From Muribaculaceae bacterium (GTDB lineage Bacteria > Bacteroidota > Bacteroidia > Bacteroidales > Muribaculaceae): a DNA stretch of 64,000 nucleotides. Each line of letters starts with the position of its first letter. The first letter of the stretch is position 1. The stretch is taken from the NCBI GenBank assembly GCA_022509185.1, contig JAFLTS010000001.1, positions 185,542 through 249,541 on the forward strand. The letters are read 5' to 3'. Below the pieces are notes generated by a model. It was not told where the DNA came from. It made no database searches and worked only from the letters and a program-made list of their open reading frames with translations. Below are positions 37,974 through 46,570 of this stretch, piece by piece. The translations under genes and the position numbers were made by a program.

Positions 37974-38654
37974 TTAATATGGCAGAATCGTGGTTAAAAT
38001 CCACTCAATCAATAATGGGACTCCAATGGCTGAGGCTCCCATCACTACATAAAATTTACCTTCTGATTTATGGGGCAATAAGAAAAATCTAACTCCCTTA
38101 TACATTAAGTATAAAGTCCATATTGGTAAAAATATTAGTATAGGCCATATCATCGGCAGTAGATCAGTAATCACCGAAAAAATAACTAAACTTGAGAGTG
38201 AAATAAGAATATAGCCTTTACCAAAATCTTCTTTAACTTTTTCTTCTGGTTCTTTTGACAATAACAAGGTCATGATTTTCTCGATGCAAAAATAACCAAA
38301 GAAAAAAGATACGAATGCCACTACTGACTCTGTAACTACTTTGGAGAGATTTACGTCAACTGAATAAAAATAGTCGGCAAATTTACTTATCGCCAGAAGT
38401 GAAAGTAAAGGGTAAAAACACCCTGACTGGAGCTTTTCTATACTTAATCCACTCCTTCTTAATTTTTTCCAACCTTCTACCGGATTAAACATTATTCGTA
38501 TTAATAATCCGAATGCAGAGGCTTTCTTTTCTTCTTCTTTTACACTTTCCTCTATCTCTTCCCGGCCATAGCTCGCATAATTATAGGGAGAGGTATCCAC
38601 TTCTTTTTCTTCCTCTTCCAAAACATAGAGATTATCGCTATCTTCTATACTCAT
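37974..38654 (-). CDS. Yip1-like membrane protein
   Basis: A 226-residue protein. About 50 charged, acidic N-terminal residues are followed by [18 protein letters not shown], a pattern typical of bacterial Yip1-family proteins, where an amphipathic segment precedes the membrane core. Five hydrophobic segments then appear, at about residues 82-98, 107-125, 141-165, 168-185 and 203-222. Function is unknown. It lies 32 bases after the phosphatase gene and 5 bases before smpB, within one leftward run. Confidence 0.72.
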   Translation of the reverse strand: MSIEDSDNLYVLEEEEKEVDTSPYNYASYGREEIEESVKEEEKKASAFGLLIRIMFNPVEGWKKLRRSGLSIEKLQSGCFYPLLSLLAISKFADYFYSVDVNLSKVVTESVVAFVSFFFGYFCIEKIMTLLLSKEPEEKVKEDFGKGYILISLSSLVIFSVITDLLPMIWPILIFLPIWTLYLMYKGVRFFLLPHKSEGKFYVVMGASAIGVPLLIEWILTTILPY

Positions 38655-38686
38655 TCTTTTTTTGGATTAAGTTTTTCAGGATTATG

Positions 38687-39967
38687 TTATTTTAATTTTT
38701 CGAGGTAATAATTTTTCAGATTAGTCCAACTATAATAAGGTGCTTGTAGTGTTTCAATAGGTAATTTTACCTCCTTTTCATTTAGCAATACTTTTACTAA
38801 AACATCTTCTTCATTGGTTGACCCTTCTGGTCGGTAATACACTATCTGGATATTACCACCCATTGGTATGGCTTTATAGTCGTGCCATCCTCGTTCTGCA
38901 AGTTCCTCCAGGTCGTTTATCTCTATACCAAAGTCATCTAATTCCATCAGGCAACTTAAAGGCATGATTATGCTGTCATGACCATATCTTAAGTTCACAC
39001 TCTTACCCTGTGAATTAATAGCTGTGTCAGCGCTTTCGATCACATTCAATAAAAGATTTCTTTGACTAAACGGCTGATGATTCTCTGTAATAGCCGAATT
39101 ACCACTTTCTACAAACCAATTGGCGTTTCTGCACAGCCATCTTTCCCGAGCTTCATCTACTGTAAAAACCTGCTCAATTATCCATGGCTGAGTATAATGG
39201 CTTTGAGTGTTAACCAACAAGGAAAACAAAGGATTAAACAAAGAGGCGCCTATTGAATCTCTGGCATACTGTTCGTCCTTAAACAGTTTTTTCATGTATT
39301 CTCCTTTATTGGCATGTTTCTCCTGAAATGCCCTTAGTTCAATCGTGTCTACTCTATGTTTTATCCTTCTCATAGTTGTGTCAGGATAGTTCATATACCA
39401 CATGTCTGCCTGACTTGCATCTGTCTTTATATTTATGTCAGGCACAACTGTTTGGATTCCGTTCAATCCGTTGAACATTGAAAGAATAGACCTGATCACA
39501 ACTGTTGATCTTGCATCGATATTTGTTTCCGGGGTAAATATTTCAGGATAATTTAAAGCCATTCTTTTCCCTATCCCCTGGTGCTGGATGGCTCCTTTAT
39601 CCGATAATTCACCGTCTCTTCCTTTCTTAAATTCTTCTCTAACAGACACTACAACATCAAAAACCTCTTCTCCTAAGGGTGTCAATTGGTTTGCATCATG
39701 GGCTTTCTTTAATAGTTTATACGGATGGTCATAATTATAATCTCCTATATGCCAGCGACTTCCATGACGCCCGTAATGTTCAAGGTGAAAAGGGGTATAT
39801 CCTTCAGGGGCTGGAGTTTGAGTAGGAGGTGCCGTATTCAACCAGGGATAACAATAATAATTACCACCCGCTTCAAAATAATCCACATCAGCCAATGTGT
39901 CTGCCCTAGTGATTAAAAACACATTCATCACTATTAAACTCGATAATAATATTCTCAGTCCTTTCAT
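38687..39967 (-). CDS. Histidine-type (MINPP/phytase-like) phosphatase
   Basis: Exported branch-2 histidine phosphatase, 426 residues. A signal peptide (cleavage near RADTLAD) precedes the catalytic RHGSR motif (Arg67-Arg71, with His68 as nucleophile) and the late proton-donor HD in RYGHDSII. Bacteroidetes members of this type hydrolyse inositol polyphosphates such as phytate, so this one probably releases phosphate from dietary or host inositol phosphates. It leads a run with the Yip1-like, smpB and U32 genes. A TAATTTTGA element on the minus strand at 40001-40009 is a candidate promoter. Confidence 0.88.
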   Translation of the reverse strand: MKGLRILLSSLIVMNVFLITRADTLADVDYFEAGGNYYCYPWLNTAPPTQTPAPEGYTPFHLEHYGRHGSRWHIGDYNYDHPYKLLKKAHDANQLTPLGEEVFDVVVSVREEFKKGRDGELSDKGAIQHQGIGKRMALNYPEIFTPETNIDARSTVVIRSILSMFNGLNGIQTVVPDINIKTDASQADMWYMNYPDTTMRRIKHRVDTIELRAFQEKHANKGEYMKKLFKDEQYARDSIGASLFNPLFSLLVNTQSHYTQPWIIEQVFTVDEARERWLCRNANWFVESGNSAITENHQPFSQRNLLLNVIESADTAINSQGKSVNLRYGHDSIIMPLSCLMELDDFGIEINDLEELAERGWHDYKAIPMGGNIQIVYYRPEGSTNEEDVLVKVLLNEKEVKLPIETLQAPYYSWTNLKNYYLEKLK

Positions 39968-40416
39968 CTCTAATTCGTTACGAATTTTTCCTTTTCTACT
40001 TCAAAATTAATCAAAAACATGCAAATTACATGATGGCTTTCCTTAAAATCTTTATTATGTAAAAAGGATACTAGCTCCTTAAATCCCGCTATGTTAATAT
40101 GATAACCAACAATAAAGTTGTGGCTTACGGCTCGTACATCCTCCTGATTCCTATCTTTTTCTATTCATTTCGAAAAAATTACACAAAGCAGTGTAAGTAG
40201 GACCCTATCGCTTGTATGTCTACCCGATTCCGGCGTTTTTTATTTATTTTATCAAATACACCGCTTAAAATGGAATATTCATTATAAAAATATTTTGGTG
40301 TATTTTTACGGATAATCTTATTGATTTACAAGCCTTCTATAATTATATCGAATTAATATCGTTTTTCCTCACACTTTTATAAAACCTCTTATACCTTTCA
40401 CATTAATACAAAAAAA

Positions 40417-40440
40417 ATTGGATGTCTCCCGACAGCCAAT
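40417..40440. repeat. Hairpin sharing the GTCTCCCGAC core of the dispersed repeats
   Basis: ATTGGATGTC and GACAGCCAAT pair with one mismatch around a TCCC loop. The loop and inner stem are the same as in the repeats of 53976-53997 and 55189-55766, but the outer stem differs. Confidence 0.6.
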
Positions 40441-40633
40441 CTTCAATTAACCTTAAAATCTAATACCATGAAAAACTCAATGCAAAATTAATAAAATAAT
40501 TTTAAAACTATGCTTTACAACATAAATTTTCCTAGTTTTTAATTATTTTTAACAATTACCCCTCCTTTAATCACTTTTTGTTAACTCTCTATTAAATAAT
40601 TTTCCTGATGTTTTATGTCTCAGTTTTAAATCT

Positions 40634-40642
40634 TAATTTTGC
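40634..40642 (+). promoter_or_regulatory. Predicted -7 element for bioB
   Basis: TAATTTTGC matches the consensus exactly and ends 15 bases before the TTG start. The transcript leader would be only about 10-20 bases long, leaving no room for a riboswitch. Confidence 0.6.
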
Positions 40643-40657
40643 ATTGCTTTTAAATTA

Positions 40658-41629
40658 TTGATACCTGTGGAAAATTTTGTTTCAGATCTTAAAGATAGAG
40701 TGATTAATGGAGGTGAAATTTCATTTGAAGAGGCTTTAATGCTTGCTGAACATGAGAATCACGAAGAAATATTTGCAGCTGCTGAAGAAATTACAAGATT
40801 TTTCGGAAAACCCGAATTCAATCCATGCAGTATTATAAATGCCCGTGCAGGTAAATGCTCGGAAAATTGCAAATGGTGTGCTCAGTCCGGTCATTATCAC
40901 ACTGACTCCGATGTTCATGGTATAATTTCCGCTGATAAAGCGGTCGCTCAAGCCAAATACGATGAAAAGAAGGGTGTGAAACGTTTCTGTCAGGTCACAA
41001 GCGGTAGAGCTGTTAAAGGAGAAGCTCTCAAAAAAATATGCGATAACTACAGGCAACTTAGAAAAGAAACCGGAATGTTTCTTTGCGGTTCTTTAGGCCT
41101 CCTTGACGAGGAAGACCTGGTGCAGCTATGGGATTCGGGTATGAGAAGACTTCATTGCAACCTCGAAACTGCCCCTTCCTATTTCAACGAGATGTGTACT
41201 ACACATACCATTGAAGACAAAATGAAAACCCTTAAAGCTGCCCGTAAAATAGGTTTCCAACTATGCAGCGGGGGTATTATTGGTATGGGTGAAACACGTA
41301 AACAAAGAATCGAGCTCGCTGAAAAATTGAGAGAGGTTATGCCCGATTCTATTCCTATCAATATTCTGCATCCGATTAAAGGGACTCCTCTGGCCGATAC
41401 CCCTCTCATCGACGATGAAGAAATTCTTCTTACTGTGGCTCTTTATCGTTTCATGCACCCTAAAGCTGAACTGAGGTTTGCCGGAGGCAGAGCTCGTCTT
41501 TCTCACGAAACAAGACTCAAAGCTTTGAAAATCGGTATCAACTCTGCTGTCGTAGGCGATCTGTTAACTACAGTAGGTTCCGCTATCGATGAAGACAAAG
41601 CCTTGGCACTCGAAGCAGGGTATTGTTAA
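40658..41629 (+). CDS. bioB: Biotin synthase
   Basis: Radical-SAM enzyme that inserts sulfur into dethiobiotin. The [4Fe-4S]-binding CxxxCxxC is in GKCSENCKWCAQS (Cys67, Cys71, Cys74 counted from the TTG). Further motifs are QVTSGRAV, LHCNLETAPSYF and the late RFAGGRA with its cluster-binding Arg. The length of 323 is normal. No in-frame ATG precedes residue 28; the start is either TTG at 40658 or GTG at 40667. No other biotin genes are adjacent. The C-terminus ends ALEAGYC, just before the convergent malY gene. Confidence 0.95.
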   Translation: MIPVENFVSDLKDRVINGGEISFEEALMLAEHENHEEIFAAAEEITRFFGKPEFNPCSIINARAGKCSENCKWCAQSGHYHTDSDVHGIISADKAVAQAKYDEKKGVKRFCQVTSGRAVKGEALKKICDNYRQLRKETGMFLCGSLGLLDEEDLVQLWDSGMRRLHCNLETAPSYFNEMCTTHTIEDKMKTLKAARKIGFQLCSGGIIGMGETRKQRIELAEKLREVMPDSIPINILHPIKGTPLADTPLIDDEEILLTVALYRFMHPKAELRFAGGRARLSHETRLKALKIGINSAVVGDLLTTVGSAIDEDKALALEAGYC

Positions 41630-41631
41630 TT

Positions 41632-42807
41632 TTACGGTTCTTTTTTAATACCATCTCGGATCCGCCGGAGAACTTCCATAAGTTTCTTCCGAGGCATCCC
41701 CACATTTAGCCGCATATAGCCGGATCCTTCCTGGCCAAACATGCTCCCGTCATTCAAGGCAACTTTGCATTGATTTACAAATAGATCCACAAGTTCTTCC
41801 TGGCTCTTACCTAATCCCCGGCAATTAAGCCAAACTAAAAATGACGCGTCTGGTCTCAAAACCTTTATTTCCGGCAATTCATTGCGGAAAAATTCTTCTG
41901 TGGCCTCTATATTGCCTTCTATATATTTTAGCATCTCTTTTCTCCATTCCCGTCCCTCTTTATAGGCTGCACACGTGGCAATATAGGAAAATTCTGGCGC
42001 TTCATTCAGTTCATTTGCTGACAACCATCCGTAAAATTTCTCCCTTAATTCTTTATTTGCAATAACAGAAAAGGAACTTACTATTCCCGGTATATTGAAT
42101 ACCTTGGATGGTGCGCAGAAAGTTATACTGTTCTCCTTTGCCGTTTCACTCACTGTCATATACGGCATATGCTTCTTTCCCCATAGAGCCATATCCGCAT
42201 GAATCTCATCAGATACTACTAAAATCTCTTTTTCCTTACATATCTCGGCTAACCTGATTAATTCCTCTTTGCTCCAGATCTGACCTCCGGGATTATGCGG
42301 ATTCGATAATAATAATATCCCTCCTTTCCCGGGGTAGGAACTTAGTTTCTCGAAATCAATTTCATATCTATTCTCACTTGTTTCTTTTAAAGGTATATTC
42401 ACTACCTTTCTCCCATTCTCCTCCGCAGTGATTCTAAAAGGATGATAAACAGGAGGTAAAATATAAACCGGATCCCCTTTTTGGCTGAAAACATTTATTA
42501 CCATTCCTATTCCTTTGACAATTCCGGGAATATAGCTGATCCATTCCGGTTTTATATCCCAGCCATGTAGATCCTTCTCCCATTCCACTATAAGGCTCCT
42601 GTAATCCGAAGGTTCTGTGCAATAACCGAAAATAGGATGTTCAAGTCGCTTTTTTAATGCTTCCACTATAAAGGGAGGGGTAGCAAAATCCATATCCGCT
42701 ACCCACGCTGCCAAAAGATCATCCCTTCCGAATCGTTCTTTCAGCTTATCAGTCTTTAAGGCTCCCGTCCCTCTCCTCTCTATCTCTTCATCAAAATTAT
42801 ACTCCAT
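41632..42807 (-). CDS. MalY/PatB-type PLP-dependent C-S lyase
   Basis: Fold-type I aminotransferase-like enzyme of 391 residues. The PLP-binding lysine is K235 in CAPSKVFNIPG, with Asp200 in VVSDEIHADM and the NPHNPGG motif near residue 170. Members of this subgroup split cystathionine to homocysteine (beta-lyase). That fits the neighbouring gamma-synthase-like gene (54 bases upstream on the same strand) and the divergent metX-hom pair. A regulatory role like that of MalY in E. coli is possible but unsupported. It ends 2 bases from the convergent bioB. Confidence 0.9.
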   Translation of the reverse strand: MEYNFDEEIERRGTGALKTDKLKERFGRDDLLAAWVADMDFATPPFIVEALKKRLEHPIFGYCTEPSDYRSLIVEWEKDLHGWDIKPEWISYIPGIVKGIGMVINVFSQKGDPVYILPPVYHPFRITAEENGRKVVNIPLKETSENRYEIDFEKLSSYPGKGGILLLSNPHNPGGQIWSKEELIRLAEICKEKEILVVSDEIHADMALWGKKHMPYMTVSETAKENSITFCAPSKVFNIPGIVSSFSVIANKELREKFYGWLSANELNEAPEFSYIATCAAYKEGREWRKEMLKYIEGNIEATEEFFRNELPEIKVLRPDASFLVWLNCRGLGKSQEELVDLFVNQCKVALNDGSMFGQEGSGYMRLNVGMPRKKLMEVLRRIRDGIKKEP

Positions 42808-42860
42808 CCTCCTGATCTCTTGACTCTTCTCTCTTAATTCTGATATCTTGACTCTATATT

Positions 42861-44042
42861 CTAATCTCTACTCTCTAAACTTTGCTTTATATCTTCCATC
42901 AGATCCTCGGGATCCTCCAAGCCAATTGAAAGCCTGATAGTTGTAGGTTTTAAATCCATTTCTCTCTTTTCATCATCTTCCAACGTTCCGAAGATTGTAC
43001 TCCAGGGATGAATAGCCAACGAACGGTTATCAAATAGGTTTGTGGCTCTGTGTATCAATTTCAGATTATTGATGAAGTTATAGCAAGATTCCTGGTCACT
43101 AAGATCAAAGGTCACCATCCCACCGGCGGTATCTCCGTAAAGCTCTTTAAAAAGTTTATGGTTTGGATGGCTTTCAAGACCGGGGTATCCCACTGCTTTC
43201 ACCTCGGGCAAAGTCATCAGAAACTCTGCTATCTTTTTGGCTGTCTCTGCCTGTCTCCGATATCTCACTTCAAGTGTTTCCAGACCTATAACCTGCATAT
43301 AGGCAGCCTGGGGTCCCATATATCCTCCAAGATTAAATACCATCTCTTTTTTGATACACTCTGAAACCTTCGGAAAATTTCCGTAATCAATGATCAGACC
43401 TCCTAAACTGGTGGCTCCCCCTGAAATATATTTTGTTGAAGAAACAACCTGAAAATCAAGCCCGTTTTTCTTCCCGTCAAATTCTGTGAAAGGCACGATT
43501 GTAGTATCCGCAATCAGAGGTATATTCCATTTCCTGGCTATCTCTCCCAAAGCCCTGGTATCTGCAACCTCCGTCTGAGGATTAGTCACACTCTCTAAAA
43601 ATATACAGCAAGTATTTTCATCTACAGCATTTTTCACTTCATCTATATTGCACAAGTCTACAAGACGGGCTTCCACTCCGAAGCGTGCCAAAGTTCTGGT
43701 CACCAAAAGGTAAGTGTTTCCAAACATATGCTTCGATGAAACTATATTCTTCCCCGTTCCGGATACTGCTATCAGCATCGCGCTTATGGCTGCCATGCCG
43801 GAACTGAAGGCACTTACTTCCTTGGCTCCCGTCAGATTCCTAACTCTGTCTTCCAGATGCATCACCGTCGGATTCAATACCCTCGAATAATCCGGAACTA
43901 TTACTTTACCGCTAAATACATCAGACATATAGGATGCATCGTCAAACTCATAGGCAAGGCTATTGTAAACAGGTATTTGTAAAGCATCCCATGCGTCTCT
44001 TCTTTCATAAGGAGTGTGTATTGCTTTCGTACTTTGCTTCAT
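42861..44042 (-). CDS. Cys/Met metabolism PLP enzyme (cystathionine gamma-synthase-like)
   Basis: A 393-residue member of the trans-sulfuration family. The PLP lysine is K204 in VSSTKYISGGATSLGG, and the phosphate-binding SSGMAAIS lies near residue 80. Likely reaction: replacement of the acetyl group of O-acetylhomoserine by cysteine (gamma-synthase) or sulfide (sulfhydrylase). The length fits gamma-synthase or methionine gamma-lyase better than the longer O-acetylhomoserine sulfhydrylases. It is divergent from metX, whose start is 52 bases away, which ties it to homoserine acetylation. The specific activity remains open. Confidence 0.88.
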   Translation of the reverse strand: MKQSTKAIHTPYERRDAWDALQIPVYNSLAYEFDDASYMSDVFSGKVIVPDYSRVLNPTVMHLEDRVRNLTGAKEVSAFSSGMAAISAMLIAVSGTGKNIVSSKHMFGNTYLLVTRTLARFGVEARLVDLCNIDEVKNAVDENTCCIFLESVTNPQTEVADTRALGEIARKWNIPLIADTTIVPFTEFDGKKNGLDFQVVSSTKYISGGATSLGGLIIDYGNFPKVSECIKKEMVFNLGGYMGPQAAYMQVIGLETLEVRYRRQAETAKKIAEFLMTLPEVKAVGYPGLESHPNHKLFKELYGDTAGGMVTFDLSDQESCYNFINNLKLIHRATNLFDNRSLAIHPWSTIFGTLEDDEKREMDLKPTTIRLSIGLEDPEDLMEDIKQSLESRD

Positions 44043-44079
44043 ATCAGTATATTTTCTTGTGAAATTACTCTAATAAAAG

Positions 44080-44088
44080 TAATTTTGC
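44080..44088 (+). promoter_or_regulatory. Predicted -7 element just upstream of the metX ATG
   Basis: TAATTTTGC ends 6 bases before the metX ATG at 44095, leaving room for a leader of only a few bases at most. The whole divergent intergenic region is 52 bases long. Confidence 0.6.
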
Positions 44089-44094
44089 AACCAA

Positions 44095-45141
44095 ATGGAG
44101 AGAAAAGGTAATTTTTCGATTTTTGAAGTTCCGGGGAATTTCCCTCTTGAAAGAGGCGGATCCTTACCCGGCATAAAAATAGCCTTTCACACGTTCGGCA
44201 CCCTTAATGAAAAGAAAGATAATTGTATTTGGGTTTGCCATGCCCTTACGGCTAACAGTGATGTCGACGACTGGTGGCCGCATACAGTTGTGAAAGGAGG
44301 TTTCCTTGATCCTCATAAATATTTCGTAGTTTGTGCCAACATTATCGGTTCTTGTTATGGAAGCACCGGACCATTGTCCGTAAATCCTGATTCAGGTGAA
44401 CCATGGTTTGACAATTTCCCCAAACTTACAATCAGGGACATGGTGAAGGCTCATATACTGTTGGCGGATCATTTGAAACTTAATTCTATTTTTTCCCTTA
44501 TTGGCAGCTCGGTAGGTGGATTTCAAGCAATAGAATGGGCCGTGATGCAACCCCAAAGATTCAAGAGTCTTGTCCTCATAGCCACTGCTCCTTACGCCTC
44601 TCCTTGGACCATAGCTATTGATGAAACTCAGCGTATGGCTATTTTTTCCGACAAATCTTACGGGGAAAAAAGATCTGATGCCGCTCAAGACGGACTCGCT
44701 GCCGCACGAGCCATCGGTCTTCTTACTTATCGGGGAGCTTCGGGTTATAACTTGACTCAACAAGACCATCCGGCACACGATGATTCTGTGCCCCATACTC
44801 ACCGTGCATGCTCATATCAGAGACATCAGGGAGATAAGCTCATTAAAAGGTTCGATGCTTATTCTTACATTGCGATACTTGATGCATTCGACACTCATAA
44901 TGTGGGAAGAGGAAGGGGTGGTATTAAAAACGCACTTAAGAATATCAATATTCCGGTATTAACGGTAGGAATAACCACCGATATCATTTTCACACCTCCC
45001 GAAATGAAAGAACTCTCTGAGATGCTGCCTGATTCAGTTTACAAGGAAATTGAATCCGATTTCGGCCACGATGGATTCCTGGTGGAACATACTCTCCTGA
45101 ATTACCTGATAAATAACTTCTTCTCCTCAATAAATCCTTAA
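44095..45141 (+). CDS. metX: Homoserine O-acetyltransferase
   Basis: Alpha/beta-hydrolase-fold enzyme that acetylates homoserine using acetyl-CoA. The nucleophile is Ser139 in GSSVGG, the Asp is in the GITTDIIF strand, and the His is in SDFGHDGFLVEH. NIIGSCYGSTGP and DDWWPH are family signatures. The length of 348 is typical for MetX without an attached methyltransferase. hom follows after 26 bases, giving a hom-metX functional pair. The sequence alone does not strictly rule out succinyl-CoA specificity. Confidence 0.95.
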   Translation: MERKGNFSIFEVPGNFPLERGGSLPGIKIAFHTFGTLNEKKDNCIWVCHALTANSDVDDWWPHTVVKGGFLDPHKYFVVCANIIGSCYGSTGPLSVNPDSGEPWFDNFPKLTIRDMVKAHILLADHLKLNSIFSLIGSSVGGFQAIEWAVMQPQRFKSLVLIATAPYASPWTIAIDETQRMAIFSDKSYGEKRSDAAQDGLAAARAIGLLTYRGASGYNLTQQDHPAHDDSVPHTHRACSYQRHQGDKLIKRFDAYSYIAILDAFDTHNVGRGRGGIKNALKNINIPVLTVGITTDIIFTPPEMKELSEMLPDSVYKEIESDFGHDGFLVEHTLLNYLINNFFSSINP

Positions 45142-45167
45142 CATAGTAACTTCAATTCTTAGATAAA

Positions 45168-46379
45168 ATGTCAGATATTAAAGTCGGACTCTTCGGCCTC
45201 GGTACTGTAGGCGAAGGTATCGTTAACGTAATTGCCAAAGCCCGCAACGCCAATGCTGAAATCAAACGTGTGTGTGTAAGGGATGCATCAAAAAAGAGAA
45301 ATGTGACCCTCCCGAAGGAGAAGATAACCGAAGACCGGTATGAAATACTCGATGATCCTGACATTAATCTAATTGTTGAGGTAATTAACGATCCTGATGC
45401 TGCGTTTGAAATAGTTAGTGAAGCGCTCAAAAGAGGAATTCCGGTGGTAAGTGGCAGCAAGACTATGATTGCCCGTCACCTTCCGGAACTTATTAAGCTC
45501 CAGCATGAGAATAATGTTTCCCTTCTCTACGACGCTTCTTCTTGTGGTTCAATACCGGTGATTCGTAATCTCGAAGAATATTATGACAACGATCTCCTCC
45601 TGGAGGTGAAAGGAATTCTTAACGGATCCTCAAACTATATCCTCTCGCGTGTCTTCGATCACAACGAACCCTATGAAAAGGCTCTTCAGACTGCTATTGA
45701 CCTCGGATTTGCTGAAGCCGATCCCTCTTTCGATATCGACGGATACGATTCCTTATATAAACTGATTATAATAACAGTGCATGCCCTTGGAGTATATGTG
45801 GCTCCGAAAGATATCTTCACTTACGGAATTTCTCATATATCCGATTTTGATATCAACTACGCCAGAGAAAAGCGGGTAAAAATTAAACTCGTTGCTCAGG
45901 TTGTAAAACTGGCCGACAACAAGTTCACAATGTTTGTTATGCCGGAATTCGTCACTAAATCACGCTATATTTATAGTGTCGACGATGAATATAATGGAGT
46001 GGTGATAAGAGGTGAATGTTACGACCGCCAATTTATGTTCGGTAAAGGAGCCGGTTCTCTCCCTACAGCCTCTTCAATTCTCTCCGATATGGTGGCTCAT
46101 CACCACGGGTATCGCTACGAATATAAGAAAATGGGGTATTCAGATGTACCGCAATACACCACTGATATTCTTCTGAAGGTATATGTGAGATTTTCTGAAA
46201 CTCCGGTACCTGAACTCTTGCCTTTTGCAGAAATTCAGGAACGATATGTATCTAAATCTGTAAATTACGTTATCGGAGAAATAGCTCTTTCCGACTTAAT
46301 GAAATTCCGCGGAGTATTAGACCGTCCTGATGTATTTATCGTCAACTTCTCAAGATTCTTCGAAGACCTCGACCAATAA
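45168..46379 (+). CDS. hom: Homoserine dehydrogenase
   Basis: Reduces aspartate semialdehyde to homoserine, the branch point for methionine and threonine. The Rossmann motif GLFGLGTVGEG lies at the N-terminus. The catalytic domain shows GILNGSSNYILSRV, GFAEADPSFDIDGYD and a conserved Lys in SLYKLIIITVHALG. It is monofunctional (403 residues, no aspartokinase domain). The C-terminal 70 residues are only weakly ACT-like, so feedback control by threonine is uncertain. It lies downstream of metX and is followed by a palindromic repeat block rather than a classical terminator. Confidence 0.95.
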   Translation: MSDIKVGLFGLGTVGEGIVNVIAKARNANAEIKRVCVRDASKKRNVTLPKEKITEDRYEILDDPDINLIVEVINDPDAAFEIVSEALKRGIPVVSGSKTMIARHLPELIKLQHENNVSLLYDASSCGSIPVIRNLEEYYDNDLLLEVKGILNGSSNYILSRVFDHNEPYEKALQTAIDLGFAEADPSFDIDGYDSLYKLIIITVHALGVYVAPKDIFTYGISHISDFDINYAREKRVKIKLVAQVVKLADNKFTMFVMPEFVTKSRYIYSVDDEYNGVVIRGECYDRQFMFGKGAGSLPTASSILSDMVAHHHGYRYEYKKMGYSDVPQYTTDILLKVYVRFSETPVPELLPFAEIQERYVSKSVNYVIGEIALSDLMKFRGVLDRPDVFIVNFSRFFEDLDQ

Positions 46380-46411
46380 TCCTTAAATTCCCGAATCTCT
46401 CCCTGAAGTAG

Positions 46412-46519
46412 GGACATGGCGTGCAATGTCTGCAAAATCCCTAAATGTACGGACATTGCATGCCATGTCTGCTAAATCCCAAAATGTACGGACATTGCGT
46501 GCAATGTCTGCAAAATCCT
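46412..46519. repeat. Three tandem 39-base units of a GACATTGC palindrome
   Basis: Units start at 46412, 46451 and 46490 (the last is truncated after 30 bases). Each contains an 18-base imperfect palindrome of the form GACATTGCATGCCATGTC followed by TGCaaaATCC, so it can form a hairpin on either strand. The block fills the 190-base gap between the converging hom and EnvC-like genes and may double as a terminator. Confidence 0.85.
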
Positions 46520-46570
46520 ATATATTTTTTTCATTTTACTATATACCAGAACTCTTTTAATCCCCAATCC

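Larger units (their letters stand above)
39968..40657. other. Gene-free 690-base region upstream of bioB
   Basis: No ORF of 60 codons or more and no tRNA-like fold was seen. Contents: the candidate phosphatase promoter (40001-40009, minus); an AATTCG-TTA-CGAATT palindrome at 39973-39987; two imperfect copies of a motif around GTACATCCTCCTGATTCC and GTATGTCTACCCGATTCC (about 40134 and 40214); a TCCC-loop hairpin at 40417-40440; and the bioB promoter at 40634. An unannotated small RNA or leader could lie here, but nothing decisive was found. Confidence 0.5.

Noticed and set aside
37516..39967. tmRNA (ssrA) gene next to smpB
   Set aside because: No tRNA-Ala-like fold or tag reading frame was found in the flanking sequence.
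40467..40657. Biotin- or SAM-type riboswitch before bioB or metX
   Set aside because: Predicted leaders are only a few to twenty bases long and no matching conserved core was seen.
46412..46519. CRISPR-like array of three regularly spaced repeats
   Set aside because: The intervening sequence is as conserved as the palindromes, so the whole 39-base unit is a tandem repeat with no unique spacers, and no cas genes are near.
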